In this document: piece by piece, positions 24,584 through 35,484 of the stretch
Position numbering within the stretch: position 1 is the first letter of the stretch
Layout: each line of letters opens with the position of its first letter
IMG/VR virus record: IMGVR_UViG_3300020474_000005
Coordinates: 1 to 64,000 of that record
Length of the DNA stretch: 64,000 nucleotides
Direction: 5' to 3' (one strand)
DNA from: a virus
Position numbers and translations under genes: made by a program
Notes under the pieces: model-generated
Databases searched by the model: none
What the model was told of the DNA's origin: nothing
What the model saw: the letters and a program-made list of their open reading frames with translations, nothing else

Positions 24584-27500
24584 ATGGCAGATTTTCGAAT
24601 AGATAGGATACGTTTTAAATGGAGAGGTGACTGGACAGCAGGAACTCTTTATGTAAAAGATGATGTCCTAAGATTCGGTGCAAAAGTTTATGTTTGTACT
24701 GAAGTACACACATCAGATTCAAATTTTTACAACGACTTAAACGCAACAATTCCAAGATGGACACAAATGATGGACGGTCAAAGTTGGACCGGCGCATGGC
24801 AACCATCTACATTTTACAAAATAGGTGAACTTGTTAAAGTTGGTGGTCTTATATACAAATGTATAACAGGACACACTTCTAATTCATCAGCATCAAATGG
24901 TGTATTAGGTGATGAAACAAAATGGGTTTACTTTGCTAGAGGAGAAGACTGGGCAAGTGTATGGCAACCAGCGACTCTTTACAACGTTGACCAAACTGTT
25001 ATCTATGGTGGATCAATTTGGAAGTGTAACACAGCACACACTTCTGCCACAGCAGATGACGGTTTGCAATACAACGCGGCATACTGGGATCAATATTCAA
25101 GATCAGACAACTGGAGAGGTGACTGGACACACAATACTTTATACTATCCAGATGATGTTATATACCACGGTGGTATGGTTTACAGATGTCTATCAGGACA
25201 CAGATCTTCCACAACAAATGAATTTATTAGTCCAACAATAAAAACAAGTAACGTATCAGGTACAAGTTTTACATTCGCAATTTTCAAAGTAACAACAACT
25301 TACTATTGTAGAATTATTACTGCTGGTTCAGGATACACAGCACTAGGCACAATCACAATAGATGGTGCGAACATAGGCGGTGTGACTGGAACAAATGATG
25401 CAGTGATTACACTTAACACCGTAGACGGTTCAGGTGCGGTAACGGCAGTTTCAGTTGATGGTACTCCTAATTCAAACACAGATGGCTTAGAAGCCAACCA
25501 AGCACAATGGGAAACTGTTATGGATGGTATTAGATACCAAGGTGATTGGGGATTTGGTAAGAGATATTCAAAAGGTGATTTAGTAAGATGGTCTCCAGGT
25601 ATGTGGAGAACAACAACAGGACACTGGTCAACTACTGGAACTATGGACGAATCCAAGTTTACACTGTGGTTACCAGGATTAGAATTCGAACAACTTTGGA
25701 CAACGTCACAATATTACCAACAAGGTGACATTGTTTTATATGGAGGTTACACATATCTTGCTTTAAAAAGTAACATCGGCGTAACTCCATTAGTAACAGA
25801 TTCAAGCGCCACATGGCAATTACAGATTGTTGGATACACATTCAAAGGCGACTGGGTAGGACAAACAATAGTAAACAACCAACTTACTCCATACGAATAC
25901 AAAACAGGTGATGTTGTAACAGCAGGTGGTCATTTATACATCGCGGTTAGAACGCACAGCAACACAGATCCGAACACGGATACAACCTACGATCCTGGTA
26001 CAGATACTCCATTCCCATGGCAAAAACTTGTAGATGCTCATGCTTGGAAAGGTCCTTGGAAAACACAAGACATCGGTGGCAAAACTGGTGAGTCAACTTA
26101 TTTCCCAGGAGATGTAGTTTCAGTTGCAGGTACAATATATAGATGTATACTAACACACGAAGCAAATTCATCAGATGCTAAACCACCGTTAGACTTTGCA
26201 TCTGAAAACGTTGGACCATATTGGGTATTATTAGCACAAGGTCACGCACCAAACGTATTGGAATATCCAGGTGATGTTAAAACAGTACAATCAGATTCAA
26301 CAAGATTAAGAATAGGTTTAGGAACGGCGGGACAATTATTAAAAGTAAACACAAACGGTTTACCTTATTGGGAAGACTTTGAAGTAGTACAAAAAGTTTT
26401 CTATGTTGCTCCAGAAGGAAATGACACAATTAATAATGGAGATAAATTATCTGCTCCATTCAAAACTATAAAATATGCTTGTGATTACATTCAACAAGAT
26501 TTAAACAACAGAGCACCAGCAACTGTTTTTGTTAAAACAGGAATTTATGAAGAAATATTACCAATCACAGTTCCAAGAGACGTTGCTATTGTTGGAGATG
26601 AATTAAGAAGTACAACAATTAAACCTGCGTCAGGATATGAAACAGGTTATGATATGTTCAGAGTAAACAACGGAACTGGTATTAGAAATTTAAGTTTAAT
26701 GGGACTAACAGGTTCTTTGGGAGCGATGAATTCCTATGGTACAAAACGTCCAACAGGTGGAGCATTTGTTACCTTAAATCCAGGAACAGGTCCAACAGAC
26801 GCAAGTGCATGGATTACAAGTAAATCTTGTTATGTACAAAACGTTTCTACATTTGGTACAGGTTGTATTGGAATGAAAGTAGACGGCGATTTACACAATG
26901 GTGGTAACAAATCAATTGTTGCCAATGACTTTACACAGGTAATTGACCAAGGTATTGGTTATTGGGCAAACGGTGAAGGTAAATCGGAACTTGTATCTGT
27001 GTTTACGTACTATTGCCACATAGGTTATCTTGCTACAAACGGTGGAAAAGTTAGAGCAACAAACGGAAACAATTCATATGGAGATTTTGGTTCGGTTGCA
27101 GAAGGTGTTACACCAACTGAAACAGCAATTACGGCAAAAATTAACAACAGAACAAAAGAAGCGACTGTTGACGCAGTTTACAATGATGAAAACGAAATAT
27201 TTGCATTTGCTTATGCTCATGCAGGTCAGGATTACACATCAGGAACAATTACAATTTCAGGTTCAGGTGCAGGAGCGGCAGGTACTCTTGGATATGCAAA
27301 CACACGTGATGGTGGTGTAAACAGAATTAGATTAATGGGTCCTGGAGATTCTACTCCAGCAGGAGGTGCCGGTTATACAAGTATATCTGGTCCAGCAATT
27401 TCAGGTGATAAAACATCTATCAAACTTAATGCACAATTTCAAGGTACGTCGGCACAGACTATTGGACAAAGAATATACATAAGAGAAGGTACAGGTAGAG

Positions 27501-29749
27501 GACAGTACGCGATAGTTGATACTTTTAACGAAGTGACAAAAGTTGCAACAGTTAAAAAAGAATTTGATAATACACCAGGTTGGCAACATTTACTAGGTGG
27601 CTTCCCGATTGCGGCTGTATTAGATCCATCTACAAAATATTTCATCGAGCCTAGAGCCAGTTTTGCAGAACCAAGTTATACTAGCACAACTCCAAATTTA
27701 GCGATAGCAGGTGATTATCAAGTTGGTTGTCATGGAAGAATAGGTTCTTCTAACATCACAGTATTATTAGGTTCTGGCAGAGGTTCTAGAACATCAGACG
27801 GTACAAACTTTACTACTTGTAGTGGTGTATCCACAACTACTTGGAATGATATCGAAGCAAATCAAAATAAATTTATAGCAGTTTCGTCAAGCGGTGTAGT
27901 AAACACATCTAACGATGGTGCTACATGGAGTGACATAAGTGGTTCAGTTGGTTCAGACACATTCACAGGTGTTGCGGCGATTGGAACAACTTGGATAATT
28001 GTATCAGACACAGGTATTATATATCGTTCAACAGATAACGGTTCAAGTTGGACAAACTCACAAGTAGAACCATATGATGGTTCAACTCCGATATTTAAAT
28101 ATGTTGCGGCAGGTAACGGATTGTTTATAACTTCTAACCAATACGGACAAACTTGGGAATCAGTTGATGATGGTGTTACATGGCAATTGGCGGCAATAGT
28201 TGGTGGACAAGGTGTAGGTGGTTACAAATATCTTGCAAAAGATTTAGTTTTCAAAAATGGAAAATTCTTAATGCCTGTACAAGATTCACCATTAGATGAT
28301 TCAACGTCATTGAATAAAATTTTTGTAACAAACGCTAACGTGGCACAAAGTTCTACAAGTGCAGTTACAACTTGGACTGAATCAGATACTTTACCACACA
28401 GTGGACCTTACAAAGTTACAGGTATGCAAGGAACTTTTGTGGCAATCACTGCAAATGGTGAGGTAGCATACAGTTACGATGGTATGTGTTGGAAACAATT
28501 AACAGGAACACTTTCAGGAACATATGACAAAATTGTTGAAGGAAGAAATTCAGGTGGTTACTTTATTCCACTAAAAACAACTGCAATGAGTTCAGCAACT
28601 GTAATGAAAAAAGGTGCTCCACCATTAGCAAGAGTTATTACAAACGCAGGAAAACTTTCAAAAGTACAAATTTTTGATCCAGGAAGTGGTTATTCGGCGG
28701 CGCCTAACATAACAATTACTGATAATAGAAATACTATAGATGCACAACTGCAATGTAGAATTGCAAATGGTGTACTAGGGCAACCTACATTTACAAACAG
28801 AGGTACAGGATTTATAAATGTAAGTGCAACAATTACTGGTGATGGTTTAGCAGATGAATATCAAGTTGGAAAAGTTGTACAAATAAAAGATTTATCACGT
28901 GAACCTGGTCCAGGAGACTTGTTATACGTGACTGGAATCGCAGATCAAATATATAGAGTTACACAAATTACAAACGTAAGTGGAAGTGCACCAAACTTAT
29001 CAGCAACGTTTAGAATATCACCAAGTTTTAAAGAAAATGAATCTCCGGATCATGAAACAACGTTAACTATCAGACAACAATATTCACAAATTAGATTAAC
29101 TGGACACGACTTCCTAGATATAGGTACTGGTGGAACAAGCACAACAAACTATCCAGACTTATACACTAACCTAGGATTTACTACTGGTTATGAAGCACAA
29201 CAAAATAAAGAAGTTAAAATGAGTGGTGGTGGAAGAGTATTCTACACTTCAACTGACCAAGATGGTAACTTTAGAACAGGTGAATTGTTTGAAGTAGAAC
29301 AGTCAACAGGTATTGTAACACTAAACGCAGACTTATTCAACCTATCAGGATTAAGTGAATTAAGTTTAGGTGGTGTTGTATTAGGTGGTACAGAAGTTGT
29401 AATTAGAGAATTTAGTACAGACGAAACTATGTCTGCCAACTCTAATGAAAAAGTTCCAACGCAGAAAGCAGTTGTTTCTTACATTGGAAACAGAGTATCT
29501 GGCGGTGGTGCTAACTTGAACGTTTCTGGATTTAGAGCAGGTCAAGTTAAAGTAAGAAATGCCGAAATATTTAACGAAGCATTTCCAACTAATGGAACTA
29601 TTACGTTCCCACAAACCACTGAATTAGCAGGTGGAATTGACGGTTACTTGATGGCATTAAACTATTTTACAGGTGGTGTTGCAAGTACAGAATTAAATGA
29701 AGGAGATCCGATTAGTGCAACAGACCCATCTAACGGATATGGACAATAA
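24584..29749 (+). CDS. Giant fibre protein: carbohydrate-binding-like repeats, beta helix and BNR-type repeats
   Basis: This 1721-residue protein has, in order: eight repeats of the type W-x-G-x-W-x3-T-x-Y-x2-G/D-D-x-V-x2-G-G-x-x-Y-x-C (residues about 10-540), like CBM5/12 carbohydrate-binding modules; a pectate-lyase-like beta helix from about residue 605 (YVAPEGNDTINNG, PFKTIKYACDYI, 'PRDVAIVGDELRSTTIKP'); an Asp-box/BNR-like region at about residues 1060-1310 (TSNDGATW, YRSTDNGSSW, ESVDDGVTW, YSYDGMCW), which suggests a beta propeller; and the C-terminal module 'STDQDGNFRTGELFEVEQ' with 'PTQKAVVSYI', shared with the protein at 29785. Likely a host-surface polysaccharide-binding fibre. No catalytic site was assigned. 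Confidence 0.65.
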   Translation: MADFRIDRIRFKWRGDWTAGTLYVKDDVLRFGAKVYVCTEVHTSDSNFYNDLNATIPRWTQMMDGQSWTGAWQPSTFYKIGELVKVGGLIYKCITGHTSNSSASNGVLGDETKWVYFARGEDWASVWQPATLYNVDQTVIYGGSIWKCNTAHTSATADDGLQYNAAYWDQYSRSDNWRGDWTHNTLYYPDDVIYHGGMVYRCLSGHRSSTTNEFISPTIKTSNVSGTSFTFAIFKVTTTYYCRIITAGSGYTALGTITIDGANIGGVTGTNDAVITLNTVDGSGAVTAVSVDGTPNSNTDGLEANQAQWETVMDGIRYQGDWGFGKRYSKGDLVRWSPGMWRTTTGHWSTTGTMDESKFTLWLPGLEFEQLWTTSQYYQQGDIVLYGGYTYLALKSNIGVTPLVTDSSATWQLQIVGYTFKGDWVGQTIVNNQLTPYEYKTGDVVTAGGHLYIAVRTHSNTDPNTDTTYDPGTDTPFPWQKLVDAHAWKGPWKTQDIGGKTGESTYFPGDVVSVAGTIYRCILTHEANSSDAKPPLDFASENVGPYWVLLAQGHAPNVLEYPGDVKTVQSDSTRLRIGLGTAGQLLKVNTNGLPYWEDFEVVQKVFYVAPEGNDTINNGDKLSAPFKTIKYACDYIQQDLNNRAPATVFVKTGIYEEILPITVPRDVAIVGDELRSTTIKPASGYETGYDMFRVNNGTGIRNLSLMGLTGSLGAMNSYGTKRPTGGAFVTLNPGTGPTDASAWITSKSCYVQNVSTFGTGCIGMKVDGDLHNGGNKSIVANDFTQVIDQGIGYWANGEGKSELVSVFTYYCHIGYLATNGGKVRATNGNNSYGDFGSVAEGVTPTETAITAKINNRTKEATVDAVYNDENEIFAFAYAHAGQDYTSGTITISGSGAGAAGTLGYANTRDGGVNRIRLMGPGDSTPAGGAGYTSISGPAISGDKTSIKLNAQFQGTSAQTIGQRIYIREGTGRGQYAIVDTFNEVTKVATVKKEFDNTPGWQHLLGGFPIAAVLDPSTKYFIEPRASFAEPSYTSTTPNLAIAGDYQVGCHGRIGSSNITVLLGSGRGSRTSDGTNFTTCSGVSTTTWNDIEANQNKFIAVSSSGVVNTSNDGATWSDISGSVGSDTFTGVAAIGTTWIIVSDTGIIYRSTDNGSSWTNSQVEPYDGSTPIFKYVAAGNGLFITSNQYGQTWESVDDGVTWQLAAIVGGQGVGGYKYLAKDLVFKNGKFLMPVQDSPLDDSTSLNKIFVTNANVAQSSTSAVTTWTESDTLPHSGPYKVTGMQGTFVAITANGEVAYSYDGMCWKQLTGTLSGTYDKIVEGRNSGGYFIPLKTTAMSSATVMKKGAPPLARVITNAGKLSKVQIFDPGSGYSAAPNITITDNRNTIDAQLQCRIANGVLGQPTFTNRGTGFINVSATITGDGLADEYQVGKVVQIKDLSREPGPGDLLYVTGIADQIYRVTQITNVSGSAPNLSATFRISPSFKENESPDHETTLTIRQQYSQIRLTGHDFLDIGTGGTSTTNYPDLYTNLGFTTGYEAQQNKEVKMSGGGRVFYTSTDQDGNFRTGELFEVEQSTGIVTLNADLFNLSGLSELSLGGVVLGGTEVVIREFSTDETMSANSNEKVPTQKAVVSYIGNRVSGGGANLNVSGFRAGQVKVRNAEIFNEAFPTNGTITFPQTTELAGGIDGYLMALNYFTGGVASTELNEGDPISATDPSNGYGQ
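24614..26200 (+). repeat. Eight CBM5/12-like repeats at the N-terminus of the 24584 protein
   Basis: Repeat units of about 50-70 residues carry W-x2-x-W, then T-x-Y-x2-x-D-x-V and G-G-x-x-Y-x-C/A followed by H-T-S or similar. The fourth and fifth units are separated by an insertion of about 80 residues. The same array occurs in the 29785 gene. Confidence 0.6.
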
Positions 29750-29750
29750 T

Positions 29751-29758
29751 GATAAATA
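29751..29758 (+). promoter_or_regulatory. T4-type late promoter (GATAAATA) for the 29785 gene
   Basis: GATAAATA lies 26 nt before the ATG at 29785, and AGAGGAAATT lies between as ribosome binding site. Confidence 0.6.
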
Positions 29759-29784
29759 ACTTTAATAAGAGGAAATTTTAACCC

Positions 29785-32700
29785 ATGGCAGAGTTTAAAC
29801 TAGGTAGAATACGTTTTGTATGGAAAGGTGCTTGGTACACGAGCACTATATACAGTGTAGATGACGTTGTAAGATACGGTGGTAGAACATATATCTGTGT
29901 TGTCAACCACACGGCTAACGCATCATTTCAAGTTGATTTAACAGCGGCAAATTGGGCGTTGATGTCCGATGGTCAAGAATGGAAAGGCGATTGGAGTCTT
30001 AACACAACTTACAAACCAAACGATATTGTAAAATACGGTGGTTACATTTACATTGCTAACACAGGACACACATCTAGTTCAAGTGCATCAGACGGATTAG
30101 AAGTTGATTCTTCTAAATGGGATTTATTCATTGAAGGTTTTGATTACAAATCATCTTGGGCAATCAACACAAGATACAAAGTTAACGATTTAGTAAAATA
30201 CGGCGGAGTAGTTTATCTTTGTATAACAGAACACACTTCAGCGGCAACAACCGCAGATGGTTTAGAAACTGATCAAGCGAAATGGGAAGCATTTTCAAAA
30301 GGATTCAATTGGTTAAACACTTGGGCAACTAGCACAAGATACAAATCAAAAGACACAGTTTCATATGGTGGACAGATTTATGTTTGTATAACAGGTCACA
30401 CATCAAACGCATCGGCGGCATCAGGATTAGAAGCCGACCAAGCGAAATGGGAATACCTACACAAAGGTATAGAGTACAAAGGTGCTTTCGCAGGTACAAC
30501 AAGATACAAAGCAAACGATGTTGTTAAAGGTGGAGCAAACTTATACATCTGTACAACAGGTTACACATCAACAACAGATATAAATGCAGATGCATCTAAC
30601 TGGTCATTATTTGTTCCAGGTTTAGAATTTGAAGATTCATGGAGTTCAGCAACAAAATATCAACCAGGTGACACAGTTACTTACGGTGGTTACCAATATG
30701 TTGCAAAAACTTTAAACGAAAATAAAGTTCCGTCAACGCAAACAAGTGACTGGGCATTATTTGTAACAGGATTTAATTTAAGAGGCGACTACAACAACGG
30801 AACAGCATACAAAACTGGTGACGTTGTAAGAGTTGGTGGTTTCACTTACATAAACATTGCAGACTCAACAGGTAATAGACCACCTAACGTTGTATACTGG
30901 AACAAACTTAATGAAGGTATGTACTGGAAAGGCAACTGGGCCAATGCAACTTATTACGACAAAGGTGATATTGTAAGAGGAACATTAAACACAGATACAT
31001 CTTATATTTGTGTTGGTTCGCACACATCGAACAATCAAGCACCAAGCACAATCAATCAACCAGATTATCCAGCAGGAGCAGGTGTAGACACATCTAACTG
31101 GCAATTATTATCAGGCGGTCCTGAAAATGATGTATTATCTGCACAAGGTGATATTTTAATTTACGGTGCATCTGGTCCACAAAGATTACCAATTGGCACA
31201 TCGGGACAAGCATTAGTTGTTAATGCGGCAGGTACTTTACCAGAATGGGGCAACGTAGGTAAAATTGATCAAGTTTATTATGTAAGTCCAAATGGAACGG
31301 ACAAACCAGCACCAACATCAGGTGTAACTTTAGATAGAGCATGGAAAACAATTAGATATGCACTTCATGAAATAGATAAAGGTCCTAGAAACCCACAAGC
31401 GGCTTATATGCTTACAAGAAACAAAGCATACATCCAAGATGAAACTATTGCTTGGATCAATGCACAGATTGCCGGTAACGTTCCACCATTTACAACTTCG
31501 TTCACATACGGCGCAGTAAAATGTAGAAGAGACATTGGTATAATCATTGACGCAACAATCTATGACTTAACACACGGTGGAAACATTAAATCAAGATTTG
31601 CGGCATTAAATTACTTTACACCAGCAGGTGCTTCTTATGTAACAGGACAAACGTCTGAAACAGCGGCGTCTATTGTTCAGGCAAGTGCTATTGCTAAATT
31701 AGTTGTTGCAAACGGAACACACAGTAACTTACAAGGTTCAACACCTAAGTATGCAAATGCGGCTTACACAGCAGAAGAAGGTACAACTACACTAATTGAA
31801 ACATTGATGAAATATTCATCAGATGCAATCACGGCAGGTAACGTAACAAGTGTACCAGTAGCAAACAATCCAAACATTACTTTAAATGTTAAAACAGGAA
31901 TTTACAACGAAATTCTTCCAATGAGAGTTTCAAGAAACACAGCAGTTGTTGGAGATGAATTAAGATCAACAAACATCAGACCAGCGGCTTCAGTTGTTAA
32001 CTCTTCAGATGTACAATACAGTCTACAAGGTATACAACGTATGGAAGCAATTATAAGCGATGTTGTACAAAACAACTCAGTAACAAAAACACCATCAGGT
32101 GGTGTTGTGTCAGTTACTATGCCAGGTGGTTACATAGGTGTAACTCAAGGTACAGGAACAGCAGTTTCTTCAACTGGTGGTGATGGTACAGGTGCAACAT
32201 TTAATATCACAACTAACGCATTTGGTTTCGTAACTAATTTAACAGTGGCGGCTCCAGGACAAAGTTATATAATTGGAAACAATATTACAATACCAGCAAG
32301 TACAGTTATCGTTGGAACAAGTGGTAACACAACACTTGGTGTTGCAGTTACTTTCCCAGTTACAGCAGTAACTTCAGGAAACACACTAACACAGAACACA
32401 GATGCTCCGGCAGGTAACGCGACTGTTGGTACTAGAGCGGCTACAATCGCTGATCAAATTGAGAAGTACATTGACTTCAAAATCAACGCAAACGGTTCGG
32501 AACCAGCACTTCAAGGTAGCAATATTGCTGAATTTACAGCGGCTTACACAGATGCAAGATTAAGACTTTTAGCAAACAAAGAATTTATTGCCAAAGAGGC
32601 GGCTGAATATGTGAAAAGACAAAACCCAGGCGTAAGTTTTGTTGTTGCAGATTGTGAAGATGACATCAAAGATTACGTAGACGGAATTATTCACGACTTA

Positions 32701-35460
32701 CAATACACTGGTAACCAAAGATCATTACAAGGTGCAGAATGGTATGTGAACGCAGTACAAGGTTCAACTACTAAAAATATGTTCCATATGAGAAATGCAA
32801 CTGGTTTAAGAAACTGTACACTACAAGGTTTAACAGGAACACTAGGATCAGCAAACAGTTATGGTACAAAACGTCCATCAGCAGGTGCTTTTGTTTCACT
32901 AGATCCAGGATACGGTCCACAAGATTACAAAACATGGATTGCTACTCCGGCGGCAGGTACATTATCATACACACCAACTAATGGTACATATGATCCTGCA
33001 ACAGGAACAACAGTATTAACAATTGGTGCTCACAACATGGAAGCAGGTGAGTCTGTTAGAATTACAACAGCAAGTTTAAGTTTCCAATGTTCACAGGACA
33101 ACTACAACACAACTCATGCTTATCCAAGAACAACTGACCCAGCGGCAGGTAAAGAATTATTAATCGAAGCAGTCACTGACACAACAATTCAAGTTAATGT
33201 TGGTGCAAGTGGCGGCGGAGACCAATACATTCACAGATGGGTAAGTGCATCAGCAAACTCAGTACAACAAGAAGTTGTATGTAGAGTAGGTGGTAGATCA
33301 CCTTACGTACAAAACGTAACAAACTTTGGTACAGCGGCAATTGGATTAAAAATTGATGGTAACTTACACGAAGGTGGTAACGATTCAATCGTTGCTAATG
33401 ACTTCACACAGGTAATTTCCGATGGTATAGGTGCTTGGGTAACTAACTTAGGTAGAGCAGAACTTGTTTCTGTATTCTCATACTACGGACACATAGGTTA
33501 CCTTGCAGAGAACGGTGGAAAAATTAGAGCAACAAACGGTAACTCATCATATGGTGACTTTGGTTGTGTGTCAGAAGGTGTTGACTCAACAGAAGTTCCA
33601 ATTACAGCAACAGTTGACAACAGATCAACAGATGCACTTGCAGATGTATTCACAGACGGAAGTGCGATACAGGCGCTATTCTACAAAAACGCAGGTAGAG
33701 AATATGTTGCTAACCAAGTAACTTTAACTTTCTCAGGTGATGGTTACGGATTGAACACACCAGCGGCAACAGTTAATACAGGTGGTATATACGAAATTAG
33801 AGTAACTGATCCAGCAGGTAACAACTTGGGTGGTGACGGTTACATTACAACAACTAACTCAGCACAAACAGGAACAACAACACAGATCACTTTAGCGGCG
33901 GCAGACAGCAGAGCCTCAAGTGCTTATGTTGGTATGTTCTTATTAATTACAGAAGGTAAAGGTGCAGGTCAATATGGTTACATTGACACTTACAGTTCAG
34001 CAAGTAAAATTGCAACAATTAAAAAACTTTCAGACAACAGTGCAGGTTTTGATGTACTAGGTGGCGTAAGTGTTGAAGCAAGTTTAGATTCTACAACAAC
34101 TTATGAAATTACTCCAAGAGTACAGATAGGTGCACCGGCAGGAGATGGTTCAACTGCAACAAGAAACGCAGTTGGTATAGCAACAGTTGTAACAAATAAA
34201 ATTACACAAATTAGAATGATCGATTGTGGTGCTTCTTACACAACTGCACCAACAATAACACTTGTTGATCCTAACAACACAGCGGACGCAACATTACAAT
34301 CTTACATTGGTGATGGTGTGTTAGGTCCACCAACATTTGTTGCAAGAGGTATTGATTACAAAACAGCGGCAGTAACTATAACTGCACAAGGTACACAGGC
34401 AACTGTGACAGGTATCACACAGGCTGGACCTGCAGTGGTAACAACACAGGCGGCTCACAACTTTAGCACAGGTGATAGAGTTAAATTCACTGGTATAGTT
34501 GGAATGATAGAATTGAATACTGCTGTGTTCTATTATGTAAAAACTATAAACGCAACTACATTTTATCTTTTTGCTGATAATGACTTTTTAGTTCCAATAG
34601 ATTCAACAAATTACACTGCATACTCAAGTGGTGGTACAGCAGAATTGTTTGGTGGATTTAGAGATTCACATCAATCAGGCAAATACATACAAGTAGAAAA
34701 TTTAAGTGCTTTACCAAGAGCAGGAGCAAACATCGAGTTTGGTCACAGACCAGGCATTTACTACAAACTAGTTGCTATCACTAGTCAACTTGGAACACAA
34801 ACACCTTACAGTGCATTGTTACAAGTTTCACCAAACGTGACGGCGCAGTATGCACCTGACCATGGAACAAGTTTATCTATAAGAATTAGATATTCACAAA
34901 ACAGATTAACAGGACACGATTTCTTAGATATTGGTACTGGTAACTTCACTTCAACGAATTATCCAGGCTCACCAAATCAGAATCCAATACCGGCTAACGA
35001 AACTGTTGAAGGCGGCGGAGGTAGAGTATTCTTTACTTCAACTGACCAAGACGGTAACTTCAGAGTTGGTGACTTGTTCAACGTAGAACAGGCAACAGGT
35101 ATTGCGTCATTGAATGCAGATGCATTCAACATTTCAGGACTACAAGAATTACAGTTGGGAGATCTAGCATTAGGAGGATCTAGTGCTTCAATTAACGAGT
35201 TTTCAACTGATGGAACGATGGCGGCTAACTCAGACGCTATTGTACCAACACAAAGAGCAATACGAACTTATATCGCTTCACAGATCGGTGGTGGTGCTAG
35301 TTCGCTCAATGTTAACTTAATTACTGCTGGATTAGTGGTAATTACGGGTAATACAATAAGTACAAGTAACAACAGTAAAATTACTATTAGCAGTGTTGCA
35401 AACTTCACAAAAGGTGTAACTGGTGTGCCAATAGCGATGAATATGTTGATACATAGTTAA
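29785..35460 (+). CDS. Giant fibre protein, paralogue of the 24584 protein
   Basis: This 1891-residue protein starts AEFKLGRIRFVWKGAWY and has the same eight N-terminal carbohydrate-binding-like repeats, a beta-helix start near residue 497 (YYVSPNGTDKPA), 'VKTGIYNEILPMRVSRNTAV' and 'GDELRSTNIRPA', and the same C-terminal module (GRVFFTSTDQDGNFRVGDLF, 'PTQRAIRTYI'). It differs from its paralogue by an extra helical segment (about residues 545-690 and 895-985, with 'RLLANKEFIAKEAAEYV' and DDIKDYVDGIIHDL) and lacks the BNR-like part. The pair arose by duplication and then exchanged central domains, which may change binding specificity. Confidence 0.65.
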   Translation: MAEFKLGRIRFVWKGAWYTSTIYSVDDVVRYGGRTYICVVNHTANASFQVDLTAANWALMSDGQEWKGDWSLNTTYKPNDIVKYGGYIYIANTGHTSSSSASDGLEVDSSKWDLFIEGFDYKSSWAINTRYKVNDLVKYGGVVYLCITEHTSAATTADGLETDQAKWEAFSKGFNWLNTWATSTRYKSKDTVSYGGQIYVCITGHTSNASAASGLEADQAKWEYLHKGIEYKGAFAGTTRYKANDVVKGGANLYICTTGYTSTTDINADASNWSLFVPGLEFEDSWSSATKYQPGDTVTYGGYQYVAKTLNENKVPSTQTSDWALFVTGFNLRGDYNNGTAYKTGDVVRVGGFTYINIADSTGNRPPNVVYWNKLNEGMYWKGNWANATYYDKGDIVRGTLNTDTSYICVGSHTSNNQAPSTINQPDYPAGAGVDTSNWQLLSGGPENDVLSAQGDILIYGASGPQRLPIGTSGQALVVNAAGTLPEWGNVGKIDQVYYVSPNGTDKPAPTSGVTLDRAWKTIRYALHEIDKGPRNPQAAYMLTRNKAYIQDETIAWINAQIAGNVPPFTTSFTYGAVKCRRDIGIIIDATIYDLTHGGNIKSRFAALNYFTPAGASYVTGQTSETAASIVQASAIAKLVVANGTHSNLQGSTPKYANAAYTAEEGTTTLIETLMKYSSDAITAGNVTSVPVANNPNITLNVKTGIYNEILPMRVSRNTAVVGDELRSTNIRPAASVVNSSDVQYSLQGIQRMEAIISDVVQNNSVTKTPSGGVVSVTMPGGYIGVTQGTGTAVSSTGGDGTGATFNITTNAFGFVTNLTVAAPGQSYIIGNNITIPASTVIVGTSGNTTLGVAVTFPVTAVTSGNTLTQNTDAPAGNATVGTRAATIADQIEKYIDFKINANGSEPALQGSNIAEFTAAYTDARLRLLANKEFIAKEAAEYVKRQNPGVSFVVADCEDDIKDYVDGIIHDLQYTGNQRSLQGAEWYVNAVQGSTTKNMFHMRNATGLRNCTLQGLTGTLGSANSYGTKRPSAGAFVSLDPGYGPQDYKTWIATPAAGTLSYTPTNGTYDPATGTTVLTIGAHNMEAGESVRITTASLSFQCSQDNYNTTHAYPRTTDPAAGKELLIEAVTDTTIQVNVGASGGGDQYIHRWVSASANSVQQEVVCRVGGRSPYVQNVTNFGTAAIGLKIDGNLHEGGNDSIVANDFTQVISDGIGAWVTNLGRAELVSVFSYYGHIGYLAENGGKIRATNGNSSYGDFGCVSEGVDSTEVPITATVDNRSTDALADVFTDGSAIQALFYKNAGREYVANQVTLTFSGDGYGLNTPAATVNTGGIYEIRVTDPAGNNLGGDGYITTTNSAQTGTTTQITLAAADSRASSAYVGMFLLITEGKGAGQYGYIDTYSSASKIATIKKLSDNSAGFDVLGGVSVEASLDSTTTYEITPRVQIGAPAGDGSTATRNAVGIATVVTNKITQIRMIDCGASYTTAPTITLVDPNNTADATLQSYIGDGVLGPPTFVARGIDYKTAAVTITAQGTQATVTGITQAGPAVVTTQAAHNFSTGDRVKFTGIVGMIELNTAVFYYVKTINATTFYLFADNDFLVPIDSTNYTAYSSGGTAELFGGFRDSHQSGKYIQVENLSALPRAGANIEFGHRPGIYYKLVAITSQLGTQTPYSALLQVSPNVTAQYAPDHGTSLSIRIRYSQNRLTGHDFLDIGTGNFTSTNYPGSPNQNPIPANETVEGGGGRVFFTSTDQDGNFRVGDLFNVEQATGIASLNADAFNISGLQELQLGDLALGGSSASINEFSTDGTMAANSDAIVPTQRAIRTYIASQIGGGASSLNVNLITAGLVVITGNTISTSNNSKITISSVANFTKGVTGVPIAMNMLIHS
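29815..31120 (+). repeat. Eight CBM5/12-like repeats at the N-terminus of the 29785 protein
   Basis: Units begin WKGAW, WKGDW, YKSSW, WLNTW, YKGAF, FEDSW, LRGDY and WKGNW and each continues with T-x-Y-x3-D-x-V and G-G-x-x-Y. Spacing is more regular than in the paralogue, without the large insertion. Confidence 0.6.
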
Positions 35461-35484
35461 TAATAAAAAGAAGGAGAAAAGGAC

